Source: Larimichthys crocea (lineage: Eukaryota; Chordata; Actinopteri; Sciaenidae). Taken from it: a DNA stretch of 64,000 bases. Every line of letters begins with the position of its first letter. Within the stretch, counting starts at the first letter, position 1. The DNA is taken from contig NW_020860793.1 in assembly GCF_000972845.2 (NCBI RefSeq), positions 659,185 to 723,184 of the forward strand. Reading direction: 5' to 3'. The notes below the pieces were generated by a model. That model worked only from the letters and a program-made list of their open reading frames with translations, had not been told where the DNA came from and did not search any database. The position numbers and the translations under genes are program-made. Shown here piece after piece: positions 48,852 to 60,639 of this stretch.

Positions 48852-49947
48852 ATTTGATGTACAGTCATGCAATTAGACCTTGGATCCATAGTAGTTCTGC
48901 CTGTATAGAGCTCAACATGTTGTCTATTGATTGAACAGACCAGAGGCCATGTTAAAGTAAGAGTGTGTAAAGTGTGTGTGTGTGCATGAATGAGAGAGAA
49001 AGAGCGAGAAAAAGAGAAAGAGAGGGAGTTAACAGAGCACAGAGTGAGACACAGATAAGAAAGAAAGAAACAGATGTGATGGAGAGAGAAAGACAGAAAT
49101 AGAATCAGTCATATGTGATTTAGATCGATGAATCTCTGAGTGACACTGCTGTTCGCTCACAGACTCACTGTCACCAGAACTGTTTCCCGTCTGTCTGCCT
49201 GTCTGCTGTCTTTATGTCTGTCTCTGTCTCTGCATTTGTCTTCCTGAATCTTTCTGCGTATAGCCTTTTGTATAGTTGTACCTGTGACGTGATGTTATTT
49301 AGATGTAACTCTGCTTCTTTACCTGCTAGAGGTCACTGCAGACTGGAAGGTGTGTAAAGTCTGTTTGTGAATACCAATGACTGATACGTTTAATAAGCAG
49401 TCAGATTTAACAGTATGAGCTTCATGTACATGTTTCCAACTTTAATCGCATCTAGACGGTGACCATAGCTTTGCAAAACTCTTGTGAGAGTTGTCGGTGT
49501 TGTTTCTGCACAAGGAAGAAGTTTTGTTTCAGAGATTTCTGCCAGAAAGCTGCTGTTCATGACCCATGTGAAGCCAAAAGTTATCACTTAACTTATTATT
49601 TTACCCCAAACCTTTTCCAAAACCTAACTAAACAGTTCTGATGCTTATTTAAACTGCAACTGAAAACTGAAAATAAAACTAAATCTAAAGAGTAAAAATC
49701 TGTACGTCTGTACGGGTTGTGAAACCCAGTCTTCAGGGTGAACGTCCTATGTTTGACCCTTGAAACTCTTTTCATGGATGTTAGTAATCTTGATACTGTC
49801 TTCCTGTGTGCACATGTGGAGATTCACCAAGATGGTAGCTTGAACTCTGGCTCAAGAAATGGCATCATCTCATGGAAGCCTTCTCTCTCAGCTTAACAGG
49901 GGCATATCTCTTGTCACCATCGCATGATTAGCTGGCATCTTCTCTGC
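48850..49947. other. intergenic DNA, no gene seen
   Basis: Purine-rich at 48990-49100. Otherwise unrecognised. Confidence 0.4.
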
Positions 49948-50070
49948 TGTTGGTAAATGGTAAATGGACTGTACTTATATAGCGCCTTTCTAGTCTTCCG
50001 ACCACTCAAACCGCTTTTACATATCTCATTCACCCATTCATACACTGATGGGATTAGCTACCATGCTTCT
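49948..50070 (+). repeat. dispersed fish repeat (truncated)
   Basis: Opens with the duplicated GGTAAATGGTAAATGGACTG, then TATATAGCGCCTTTCTAGTC, GACCACTCAAACCGCTTTTA and CATTCACCCATTCATACAC. I recognise this as a widespread fish repeat. It is truncated after ACTGATGG. Confidence 0.75.
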
Positions 50071-50449
50071 AAAACCACAGACACCCCTTGTCCTTGTCCG
50101 TATTGCGCAACAGGTAAATCACTGAGTTTTTCTGTCTTTATGCTATGCAGGAAAATGTGACTACTCTACATTAAGATAATACTTTCAAATCAAGTACTCT
50201 GGTACTCCTGCTTATCCCTAGAACATTGCTTGGACCTTGACATTAACTTGGTGAGTACAAAGTTATTATAAGTGATAGAAATGATGACCCAAGTTGTAAT
50301 AAACTGGAATTGTCCTTTAATGGAGCCATACAAGTCAGGAACATGAGAGCTGGTTACCACATGGCTGGGGAGTCTTTTGACTTTGTGTTTGTTACATCTC
50401 AGCTATCATTTTGGTAAATATCCTGCACTCATGTTGCATGTGAACACAC

Positions 50450-50600
50450 CATCAGCCTCGACGTTTTAGGTGCTAAAGGTCATTAGCTCGTGGTGCAGCT
50501 TTACAGCAGTTTAAGGGTGTTTAAGCAAGACGGCCCAATTAATTAGTTTGGCTGAATAATTGCCAGTGGTAGATGCCCAGTCTATCCTAAGAGAGAATGG
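50450..50600. promoter_or_regulatory. candidate conserved non-coding island 3
   Basis: Repeat-free, with GACGGCCCAATTAATTAGTT and GGCTGAATAATTGCC (paired homeodomain-type cores). Conservation is inferred only. Confidence 0.2.
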
Positions 50601-51158
50601 TCCAACACTTGGCAAGTCCATAATTCATATTGTTCACATACATTGTACACATTGTATACATACACTGTGGGGGACGTCAAAGTCTTGTGTTTTGGGCTTC
50701 TTGTTGTCTGCTGGTGTCTTTTGAAATACCTGGTTGTTTCTGGTTAAAGAACCACTGAAGACAAGGTTTAGTGATAACTAAAATATCCTTGTCAGACTTG
50801 CACACTATTTCCTAGTCAAACCTCTACTGAGTCTACATTATTATTTTGCAAATGGTCATATCATGTTCAGATGTTAAATTCCAGATTTATTTATTTATTT
50901 GTTTAGGTATCTTCTTAGGTATCTTACCTTGACGTTCAGTTCAAAGTCAAAAAGATTGGCTGTGTTTTGGTGGGACCAGCCAATGAATCATCTATTGGAT
51001 TTATCCAGCTCCAAACTATCGTCGTTATTTTATATAAATCCACTCTTGGCCGACCTCTAGCTTGGGCTATCAGTCATGTGGAAGCTGTGTCGCCTTTTAT
51101 GAAGCTCTGGTCCTCTTGTCCGCTCGAGCTCCTGTTCAAGGTATTTTCTGTGTGTGTC

Positions 51159-51160
<2 letters not shown>
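50601..51160. other. intergenic DNA, no gene seen
   Basis: Unrecognised sequence. Confidence 0.4.
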
Positions 51161-51163
<3 letters not shown>

Positions 51164-51197
<34 letters not shown>

Positions 51198-51203
51198 TTG
51201 TGT
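51164..51203. repeat. interrupted (GT)n
   Basis: GT units with TTT interruptions. Confidence 0.9.
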
Positions 51204-51319
51204 GAACCAGCTAATTCCCTATCAGAGAGCGAGGGCATGGGAACGGGGCGATGGAATCACTGCAAATAGAGCATGAGGGCTGGTTTCACAACGGGAGGGA
51301 GAGTGCAACACACACACTC

Positions 51320-51324
<5 letters not shown>

Positions 51325-51371
<47 letters not shown>
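51325..51371. repeat. (CA)n microsatellite
   Basis: About 23 perfect CA units. Confidence 0.96.
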
Positions 51372-52292
51372 CCAGTGTGGTGGTTTTGTATGTGAGCCGC
51401 AGAGTTAGTGTCGTTGTGTTTTCTCTTTTTGGCATAAATTGTTGTGAAGCCGTCCTAACTAACCAATTTTCACCACGCTGCTGAGCGCAATGATCTTTCC
51501 GGGGTTACACTCGATTATAAGTCATATCTCTGGATTTCCTGATTCCACTGAGGGAAAATCGAAACAAATAAAGGTCAAGTGTGTGTGTCTTAAAAAATAT
51601 GCTCCACATGCCATCAGATGAATACAGTTTGCCTGACAGTCGAGAGTAAATAAATACTGGTTTGACAAATTAGTTAACACAACTGCTTTCCGACTGAAGA
51701 CAGCAACATTCAAGTGTGAAGGTTCATATTTAATCTCGGGAACACCAGCTTGACAAAATAATTTAAAGTCAAGGTCTACTTACAACAGAGAGAGAGTTTG
51801 ACTGCATCCTGTGAGCTAAGGATGAAACATAAACAGCTCCCATGTCAAATTTATGTCGTCTTGTGATGCATTTAAAGGCAGCATCAATTAAAGTAAAACT
51901 GAAATAGGAAAATTAGGACAAGCACAAGCACATAAATAATAAACTGTCATACTGTCATGGCTTACTGGGACACAGAACCATCATTAAAATGCTATTATTA
52001 TATCTTCCATTTGGCACAAGTTAACTCCCACAGGTGGAACTAACCCAATGGGTTACTTGATGTAAGAGCTATAATGCACTCAGGTGTTCAGGCAACTCAT
52101 CTGATGTTTTCCTGTATCAGAATACCTCAGAGAATATTAATGCAGAGTTACAGCTCTTCATGTGTGTGAGTCTCAGTGTGTTCTGTGCGTGTGAAGGCAG
52201 GTATTAGAAAGGTTAAAATGGAGGCATGGATGGAGAGAAAAGCAGAAAACAAAACAAAAAGAACCCACAATAACAGCAAGATCTCCTACCTC

Positions 52293-52295
<3 letters not shown>
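51372..52295. other. intergenic DNA, no gene seen
   Basis: Unrecognised AT-rich sequence. Confidence 0.4.
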
Positions 52296-52342
<47 letters not shown>

Positions 52343-52346
52343 GTGT
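52296..52346. repeat. (GT)n microsatellite
   Basis: About 25 GT units with one GC. A shorter GT tract lies at 52435-52458. Confidence 0.96.
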
Positions 52347-52489
52347 TGGCGCGTGTAGAGATGGGCTGAAAACAACAATGGATCAATAGGTTTACTGTGG
52401 CCTCTAGCCAGCGGCTCTAACACTCTGCCTCTGTTTGTGTGTGTGTGTGTGTGTGAGTGTGGGTTTCTCTTTCCTTTGCTCTCATCAAT

Positions 52490-52640
52490 ACTTCCATTCG
52501 GTCAACCCGAGGGCCCCGGGCCCCCCCACAGTGATCACATTTATTTTTAGAGGGCTGACAGAGCTTCACTGCAGGGCAAATTACTGCTCCATGTGTTTGT
52601 ACTGCAGGATCATTGTACACAGTCAACGTATTTATACTGC
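52490..52640. promoter_or_regulatory. candidate conserved non-coding island 4
   Basis: A non-repetitive stretch with a G/C-rich core (GAGGGCCCCGGGCCCCCCC) followed by ACAGTGATCACATTTATTTT. Unsupported beyond its texture. Confidence 0.18.
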
Positions 52641-53228
52641 GTCCATGTCAATAGGTTTAAGTACACACAGCATCACAGCAGAAATGATACACAACACACG
52701 TTTTAGCCTGATAATCAACTGCTGTCATGAATGTGTTGCACAAAAGTCATGTTCAGTCCACACAGAAGCTGTGATAGCATATGCTAGGATATGCTAGGAG
52801 CCATTAGTATTAAGTTCTTCAGCTTATTGATGAAATGTGTCGATTTAAGACTTGTTCTTTCTGCAGGTTAACTAACAACAACCTGTACAGCCTGATTTAT
52901 CTTTTAAACCATTTTTGGAGCTGCATTTTACATGGATGCTGCAAGGTGGTTTGCTAGCAGTGTAAGAGGATGGCATCCCCATTCTTCCATTGTTTCTTCA
53001 GCTGATGGAAATGGCCGTCCAAGAGCACAACACCAGACCCTTTTGAATCACCAAACAAACCCGACATTTGGACGGTGATTCAGAGGCCTGCTAGTGTGTA
53101 AAAATGAGGAATTGAATCATAAACACCACAAAACACCATGAAACATAATAGGATATAGGATATATAGGAGATTTTGAATCTATCACACAGTGCTAAACAT
53201 CAGTGTTTGTCACTAAGAACAGTGTGGA
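52641..53228. other. intergenic DNA, no gene seen
   Basis: Unrecognised. Confidence 0.4.
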
Positions 53229-53896
53229 AGATTCAGGGGGCCCTCTACAGAATATAGTGGCAATGCATAACTATGTTTTCATTAGTGTGTAATCACCTGA
53301 AAATAAGAATCTTTATGTTTTTGTTACCTTAGAGTGAACTTTTTATGTCTACAGATACAGTGGGTCCTCTTCCATGGAGTCCACCATGTTTCTACAGAAG
53401 CCCAGAACTGACAAACTAAACACTTGGCAACTCACAGCTCACCGCCACCATAGTTGTTCTTTCCTTGCGTGAAGGAGAGAGTGAGGCAATGGGGTTGTAA
53501 TCATCAACTACACTGCTATACAGTCGTCCCTCGCTATAACGTGGTTCACTTTTCGCGGACTCGCTGTTTCGCGGATTTTTTTGTGTAATTTTGCATGATT
53601 TTTTTTACAGCGTACTGTACAGTATGAACACGCATTGTGTTCTGCGTCCTAAATTGGCTAAGGGAGAACCGCACATGTGTTCTGCGTCCTGTTTAAGGGA
53701 GTACTGTACAAAATGCGTGTAAAAAGCTGTATAAAAGTGTGTGGTTAGGAGTTTTACGGCCTTAAAACATGTATAATAATTGTAAAACTTACTTCGGGGA
53801 TTTCGTTTATTGCGGGTTATTTTTAGAACGTATCCCCCTGCGATAAACGAGGGACCACTGTATACTATTAAATCCTACACACATCCTTTAATATAT
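53229..53896 (-). mobile_element. MITE family A, copy 7, split by a Tigger-like insertion
   Basis: The left part (53229-53520) reads through CATAACTATGTTTTCATTAG, GTGTAATCACCTGAAAAT and GGGTCCTCTTCCATGGAGTC to TTGTAATCATCAACTAC. After the 340-bp insertion the family end resumes as TATTAAATCCTACACACA then TCCTTTAA (53863-53896). The interruption falls within the segment where other copies read GATGCCACTAAATCC. Confidence 0.85.
53521..53860 (+). mobile_element. pogo/Tigger-like MITE with TA target duplication
   Basis: 340 bp, with 20-bp inverted ends CAGTCGTCCCTCGCTATAAC and (reverse of the right end) CAGTGGTCCCTCGTTTATCG, which differ at four positions, bounded by TA on both sides (53519-53520 and 53861-53862). 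Subterminal GTTTCGCGGATTTTTTT and TTATTGCGGGTTATTTTT are typical of non-autonomous pogo-type elements. There is no open reading frame. Confidence 0.9.
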
Positions 53897-54267
53897 GCAA
53901 ATGTTAAATCAATTTTTCAAAAAGATAACCAGACACATGCTATAGTGTGATCCTTGAATGAGTAGGCGTGCTTACTAAAATCTCAGCCTCCACTCCAACA
54001 GAAGAAACAGTACAGAACGTGTGAACTGAGAAGACAAACTAATTTACTGAAAATAAAGAAATGTATTGAAGACAGAGACTTATATTCTGCTGTTAAATTG
54101 AAAATGTTCGTTTCACACAAAGCGATGGAAACACACATTCACATTCCTGTGGGGTTTAAACAAGCCATTTTTCTCTTTCTCACCTTCACTCTCTCTCTTT
54201 TGCTCTCCCCCTCAATTTAACTCATTCTCTCTTACACACACATACACACTCATTGACACACACACAC
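53897..54267. other. intergenic DNA, no gene seen
   Basis: Ends in a CT-rich and CA-rich stretch. Nothing else was recognised. Confidence 0.4.
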
Positions 54268-54400
54268 GGAGAGCTTCACCCCGAGTGGCTCAGGATATTA
54301 CCTATCAACTGGAGCTTGATTAATTAGTCCTTAATTGGTTGTCATGTCACTGACCAATCGTGTGACAGCACCCCTGAGGGCCGGGTGAGGCAGAGGACAC
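54268..54400. promoter_or_regulatory. candidate conserved non-coding island 5
   Basis: Repeat-free, with GCTTGATTAATTAGTCCTTA (clustered homeodomain cores) next to CACTGACCAATCGTGTGAC (CCAAT-like). Inference only. Confidence 0.25.
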
Positions 54401-55945
54401 CAGAGAGAGAGAGGGAGAGAGGGAGGAAGAGCAAATGTGTGTCCTCAAGGAGGAAAAACGATCTGAAACACACAATATTTCACCACTCTGCTACAAGAAT
54501 CACACACACACATTTATACTCATGTGTTTGAGAAATACAAAAACCAGTGTACATGGGAAAGGAAACTGGTTTACAAAGAAACCAGAAGTACAGTTGTTTT
54601 ATGACTTAAATTTAACCCCCTCTCTTAAGGTTGAAATGTCACTGCATATGTCACTGTAATCAAAATCTAGAGAATCCCAAAGAATGCTGTGTAAAATGAA
54701 AAATTTTGCCTGGAGGACACAAAAACATCATGGTTTCCCAGAACTATTTGAAATTGGGTACTCGGGTCTGGAGATGTTTACAGTGTTTTTCTTTGTGCAT
54801 GGTAGACTCTTAACTTACATTTGTAGATGCAGAGATGAGTCCATGTAATGCTATCTTTTATAAAATGTGGGTTTTTAATGTAGTGCTGCCTGAGCGGTTG
54901 TAGGTCACGAGCATTTCATGTTGATCTTTCGGCCTTGCCCCTTACATGCAGAGATCTCTCTGAATCTTTCAGTGATATTATGGATCCATCCATAAATTCA
55001 TTGCAAATGTCCGTTGAGAAATGCTGTTCTTAAACTTTTGGACTATTTGCAGTTTTTCACAAAGTGCTGATCGCTGCACCATCCTTGCTTGTGAACCGCT
55101 GACCCCTAAATTCCACCGGGCACGGCTCTGTGACGTCGCTGGCTTTATATCTCACCAGGAGCGTTTCAGCAGTGAAGTGTTTGGCCCGTCATACTTGATT
55201 AACTTGTTCAGATTTCGTCATTTTTCCTTGGTGTATATGTTCCACCATGAGTAAGTAGACTGCATAGTTCAATTCAATGGCAGTATAAAGAATAGACAGA
55301 GCCTTAGTGACATCACCCCTAGGTTTCCAAAGCTCCGTCTTGAAGCTGAAAATATGGCACTTCTGAAACGCTTCACCCCATGGCCCAGATAATGTCTTGC
55401 AACTTTGCCAGGTAGAATTTAGGCTTTCACAAGGCTGATCCAATTCATGCTCAATATTGATACATCACTTGTTACCAATTAACCTGTTTACCCTCGGAAC
55501 GTTCAAAATAAGTGTTTTTCGAACCTTCCACAACTTTCGTAGTATTTTAGTATTACTGTTGCGAGTGTATATCTACAAATTAATAAAGTTTATCAGTTTG
55601 AACATTAAATATCTTTTCTATGTGCTGTATTCATTAAATATAAGTGGAAGGATTTACAATTCATTGCATCATGTTTTTATTTACATTCTACAGAGTGTGG
55701 CAATTATTTTGGAATCAGGGTTGTGATATATTATAAAGTTTATGTTTATGATACCAGTAGTTTTGATTGCAGGGATTATTCTTTGCCTTTTACACCACGC
55801 TATGGCAATAAAGCCACATCATGTGAATATGTAAAGCCTACAAACTCCACAAGGGCATAATGTTACAACATTAGGTCAGCCAAAGTCAGTCAAAAACAAA
55901 GAAAAATCTGAAAAATCACTCACTATTCATACATAGCATTACAAT
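54401..55945. other. intergenic DNA, no gene seen
   Basis: Purine-rich at 54395-54430. The remainder is unrecognised. Confidence 0.4.
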
Positions 55946-56051
55946 CATTTTATTACATATTATTTAAGATGTTTGGAGAACACACTGAATATCAGATGAT
56001 GTTAGCAGTAATCAAACTGAAAACGTTTCCACTGCTGATAGACTCCTCATG

Positions 56052-56239
56052 CTAAAAATCAGACTGCTGACTGTCATTATTGATACATCTCATCCTGCAG
56101 GATAAACTGACCATAAAAAATATGAACACACAGGGACCAAGAGCGAGCAGGTAAACCACATGAAGAGACTGCTCAGAGGTACAGGCAGAGTTCATGAGAG
56201 TGATGTCTATTTTTTTGTCTTTAATCAGTGTTTTTATGC
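56052..56239 (-). CDS. candidate orphan terminal exon encoding a membrane segment
   Basis: I do not recognise this as a named gene. On the minus strand a CATTTTCATTACAG acceptor (ending 56240) is followed by a 188-nt frame ending in TAG. It reads IKTLIKDKKIDITLMNSACT, then a hydrophobic stretch VVYLLALGPCVFIFFMVSLS, then a short tail CRMRCINNDSQQSDF. A juxtamembrane basic residue and short cytoplasmic tail after one membrane helix are typical of last exons of single-pass receptors such as immunoglobulin-superfamily proteins. AATAAA lies 98 nt past the stop (55954-55949). I found no upstream Ig or other partner exon on this strand, so it may be a pseudoexon, a relic or chance. Confidence 0.22.
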
Positions 56240-56279
56240 CTGTAATGAAAATGGCCCTGCAGGGAGACATAAAGTCTAT

Positions 56280-56310
56280 TGACTGAATTGAACTGAATTG
56301 AATTGTTCTC
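56280..56310. repeat. (TGAAT)n-like short repeat
   Basis: TTGAACTGAATTGAATTG, similar to simple tails left by some LINEs. No LINE body was identified. Confidence 0.5.
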
Positions 56311-56399
56311 TGCGATCCCTGGCTACCAGGCACAGACAGGCCGTTAATAAAAAGGCTATTTGTCAGTCTGTCAGCGCTCGCTCCTCCAATCAATGAAGA

Positions 56400-56610
56400 C
56401 TCACCGAGTCTGGAAACGCAACTGTAAGAGGAAACAACATGGAGGAGACACCAGGAAGGAGAAAATACCGAGGGGTCAACAAGGAGGAAGCAAGGTGGAG
56501 ACAACATGGAGGACTCAACGCGCAGAGGTGAATACAAGAAGGAGACCAAACAGTGGAGGCAACAAGTTGAGGTCAAGATTAAGGAAACATCAAGGAGTGT
56601 TGAGCCAGCC
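56400..56610. other. purine-rich low-complexity stretch
   Basis: Repeated AACATGGAGGAG, AAGGAGG and CAACAAGG units. Its long frames on both strands lack family similarity and are attributed to base bias. Confidence 0.5.
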
Positions 56611-56873
56611 ACTGAAGGATGTTAATGTGTTCTCTGTCTAGGAATCCTCGTCTTAATTTTAACAGTATTCCCTGATTCCTCCTTAAAAAAAATGTAGAAC
56701 TGTGTGAATGTGTGAAACGGAAATTGAATACAGTACAAAACAATAATTGTTAAGACTTTATTGATTTTTGTAAATATGCACTCATTGGGAATTTGATGCC
56801 TACAACGCAATCCAAAAAACCTGGACAATAAAAGACTGGGAAAGTTGTGGAAGGCTTAAAAACAACTGCTTGG

Positions 56874-57058
56874 TGGTGCCCCTGTAGCTCACCTAGTAGA
56901 GTTTGCACCCCATGTATCAAGACTAAAGTCTTTACTGCAGCATTGGTTGGTCCTTTGCTGCATGCCATCCCATCATTCTCTCTCCTAAATTTCCTGTCTA
57001 TCTCTCTAACTGTCACTATTCAATAAAGCAGAAAATGCCCAAAAATTTCTTTCAAAAA
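56874..57058 (+). mobile_element. tRNA-derived SINE, copy 4
   Basis: The head CCCCTGTAGCTCACCTAGTA, the CCCCATGTATCAAGACTAAA spacer, a degenerate B box (GCATTGGTTGG), a TCTCTCTCCTAAATTTCCTG body, and the tail TTCAATAAAGCAG then AAAATGCCCAAAAA. An imperfect duplication flanks it, AACTGCTTGG (56864-56873) and AACTGTTTGG (57059-57068). Confidence 0.85.
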
Positions 57059-57068
57059 AACTGTTTGG

Positions 57069-59100
57069 AACTATCTAAGGGTAAACAGGTTCATTATTAT
57101 GACTTGGTATGAAAGTGGCATCACTCGTGACCACTGTGAGGTTCACCACCTTGTGAAAAACTGAAAATACCCCAACAATTTAGGAACATCACTTCTCACC
57201 GCGCAGTTTCAATGAATTACAATTATGGATTTCACCATCAACAATCAATAAAATCTCTGTATATAAGGAGCAAGGCTCATAACCAACATTGAATGTTTGT
57301 GACCTTCCACCCTTCAACTTTTTTGGAATCAAGGTTCTACATCCACACATACTCACCCAACATTACAACTAAATACAGCATCAACAACCATGACGGGGCA
57401 GGTTTTGTCGACATAAAAAAAGTGTAAATTCACAGGTTTATGGTCAATATTTGGAATAAATATTACAATTTAAACTTGTGTGACCTCTTAAATTTTAGTT
57501 TCAGTTTTCAACACCTCCCTTCATTGCCATTGCTCAACCACAAACAGTGCATTTACATTATTGAACAATAAGGTCACAAACTCAGAAAAAAGAAAGCACA
57601 CCAACAGAAAGTACATCCCAAGTGAAATATGTTGCCTTCATCAGAGTACCAGGTTAGTGCACCAACTGTCCATAAAAGTCCCTCTTGATGTGAGGAACTT
57701 GATGTGATGTGAGGACCCTTGCTGTTTCTGGCTCCCTCTTGTCTTTTATGACAAAAACTTTCCAGACAAATTGAACAACACAAGGAGGCATGACACAACA
57801 CTACAACTGGACTCATGAGAACACAAGAATCTATCTTGCCAGGCTTCGAGATGTATGTTTGTGTCCAAGCATAGCTTTTTATCAGTCACAGCTGGTCATC
57901 AGTGACCTGTAAGGAACTACTGAAAGCTACAGGCGTGGTTTAACACTAGGTGTGTGTGACAATGTGTGTGTGAAGTGTTTGCCCTGAAACAACAGTGGCT
58001 GCTTGTGATGCACTCACACATTTGTTTCTATAGTTAAGTTTTGTTCTATTTTGTTTATACACATTATACATTTAATGAAGTTATTAGTCTACATTAGCTT
58101 AACATTTAGTATTGAAATAAATCACACAGGGATTTTCTGTTTCATATGACACACTTTATTGTTTGACAGTACATTGGTTTTCTATTTGAGGCGCGCACAT
58201 TTAGTTGGATTTTGTACAGTCTTTGTTTAGTATAGTTTTCTAATCTCTTTTCTTTTTGAGTTACTGGTGCTGCTGCTGGGAGCTGGGAATGCCGGGCAAA
58301 GGGATCCGCCCCACAAGCTTAGCCATTTTTATAGCAGAGTGCTGGGTAAATAAAGACCCCTTTTTTGAAAATACTACCTGATGCCCTCACACTGCTAAAG
58401 AGGTTAGCATAAATGCTGCTGGCCTCAGTTAAATAGAGAGAGAACTGTAGAGTAATTCTTTAGTGACTACATTATAGGTTTGTTCATCTGAATGGCTGAA
58501 GTTCACCCATGATAGATAAATAGACGGTTCATCCAATCACCTGCCAAGTATTTTTGCACCTAAAAGTGCCTGCCCTTTTCCAAACAGTTTCTGGTGACTT
58601 CTCAGATGATTATGCATAACAAACCACTGAGTGACATTAAAGTGTTAATCCTTAACACTAAGAAGATATCAAAACAAAATCCCGAGGGATGACCCTCCAC
58701 TGGAGGTCCCTCGTTGGCTTGTCAAAGTGAGTTGTACAGGGTGTGTTAGCAAGACCAAAAAAACACCTGGACACCTTTAAACGTATGTCCTGTGTTCCCA
58801 GGACCATAGAAATAGCACCTGGGCCCTGGGCCCTGGTGTCTGGGACAATTCTGTTGAGAAACTGAGAAAATCAGAATCATTATAAATGAAACTGTTACAT
58901 TCATATTTAAAAAATGTGAATCTCTATGTTACTCCCACACTTACAGACTCAAAATGAATCATGGAGACCAATGTTGCTCAGACAATTGCAGTACACTGAG
59001 GAAAAAAGTTCATTTTAAACATGTCATAGATCATAAGTGTGACATCTGGACACAGATTTCTTCTCAGTGGTGTCAAACTCAGACAAACAGACAAACTGTG
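57069..59100. other. intergenic DNA, no gene seen
   Basis: AT-rich with a repeat fragment near 58531-58600 that is the reverse of 36040-36097. No gene was recognised. Confidence 0.4.
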
Positions 59101-59329
59101 AAAACATAAAAGTGATGCGACGAGCGGGGGAAAGAGGAGGAAGAGAGGAAATTAGTAAAAAGAGGAGAAAATAGCAGAATAATAGATTTAAACAACCCTA
59201 AGCAAAATAAGTTTACTTTAACTCAAACCATCAAATATTTAGTATTTAAAACAATTTTGTGACACGTGAAATGCCTGTCTAAAATATATGCTCGCTTAGA
59301 GATTAAAAATTAGAGATATCAGAGCTCTA

Positions 59330-60125
59330 AATTGGAGGGATGGGCAGATGGATGGAGGGAGCAGGGCAGAGGAGGAGGGGAGGGAGGGGAGGGAGGGGGA
59401 GGTCAGGAGAACAAACTGAGAGAGGAGAAATCCCAGGAAGACTTTCTCTCATAATTAATAAATGAAAGATGTTGTTAGTGCATCTGATCAATAGAGTTGT
59501 TAGGGAGAAGGGGCGATTGATCGGACGATGGGATGAGGGACGGAGGGACAAGGGGGTGGAGGTGATGGTGGTGGGAGGGAGGGGGTTATGCTATTCACTC
59601 TTGTGGCTGTTTCCAATTTTCACCCTCATTGAGAACAAAGGAGTCTCCTGAGCCTCATCAGCACTGATAGACACTTAGCACCATCCTGACCTTAATAGGA
59701 GAGAGGCAGGAGGGGCGGAGGGGGTTAAGGGAGGGAGGAGAGGAAAGGGCGGGAGGCAGGGGCGGAGAGGAGGGAGGATGGGGGAAAAACATGGAGGAAA
59801 AAGAAGGAAAGAGGAGAACAGAGAGGAAGAGAGAAAGAAGAGATAGTAAAATAATGAAGAAAAGAAAGAAAAGGAGAAGGAAGAAGAGAAAGAAGTAGAA
59901 GAGTGCGCTGGAGAGGAGAGGAAACAGGAAAAAATGTGGATAAAGAAATAGAAAAGCAGTTGGAGGAAAAGGAAGGCAGGGAGAGAGAGAAGGGTGAAAA
60001 TGGTAAGGAAGAGGAAGCAAAAGAGGTAAAGGTAGGTGTAATAGTAGGTAAAAAGAGGAAGAGGTGAGAAGTATGAGCCATGGAGGGTAAAGAAAGTGAG
60101 AGAGGAAGGCGGAGGAGGAAAAAAA
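59330..60125. repeat. long purine-rich tract
   Basis: About 800 bp dominated by G and A on the plus strand (GGAGGG, GAAGAAGAG), densest at 59695-60125. The minus-strand frames read as Ser/Pro/Leu/Phe-rich protein and are artefacts of this bias. Confidence 0.85.
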
Positions 60126-60639
60126 ATTAACTAACTAATGAATGATTTATGATTTTACGGTTATGTTTCTAGGTTTTGGCTCTCTGTAAAAAAGTCAATT
60201 TGACACAAGACAAAACCAAACCACCATCTTTCACTAAACTTAAACTAATCACATGCAGGACTCAGGGCACGATATCCAACCACCCACCACAACCTCCTCA
60301 CTATGACTTCAGTGCAGGACAAGAACTCAACACAGTAGAAAACATTACCCGTGAACATAATCAGCACACATTGTTGCCTCACCAGTGTTGTAGTAATCGA
60401 CTGCATTTTTACTCAGCTTCATCTTGGTCTTGGACAAAGAACACTGACCAGCCAAGACCACTCACTTAAATGCATGTGCATTGTCTTATTTGTTAACTGT
60501 CTGGAAGGAGACACCAGCAAAATCTTCTGGAATAAATTTTGGTTGCCGAAGGCCACATTCAGACAGGAACAGGGAAACCGGACACTGGCAGCATTTTTTC
60601 AGTTCATTTCAGTGGGGGTCATGCGTTTCCACACTGGCA

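Noticed and set aside
56052..56612. 186-codon minus-strand open frame taken as one protein
   Set aside because: Its 5' two-thirds is the complement of a purine-rich low-complexity stretch and has no family-like features. Only the 3' part after the CATTACAG acceptor looks exon-like, so only that part was kept, at low confidence.
57574..57816. 80-codon minus-strand frame with Cys-rich start, considered as an upstream partner of the orphan exon
   Set aside because: It shows no Ig-type Cys/Trp/Tyr spacing and no convincing donor in phase with the 56239 acceptor.
59658..60081. Two overlapping 118-120-codon minus-strand frames rich in Phe, Leu, Ser and Pro
   Set aside because: Both are open because of the polypurine tract and overlap in different frames, as expected of base bias rather than coding.
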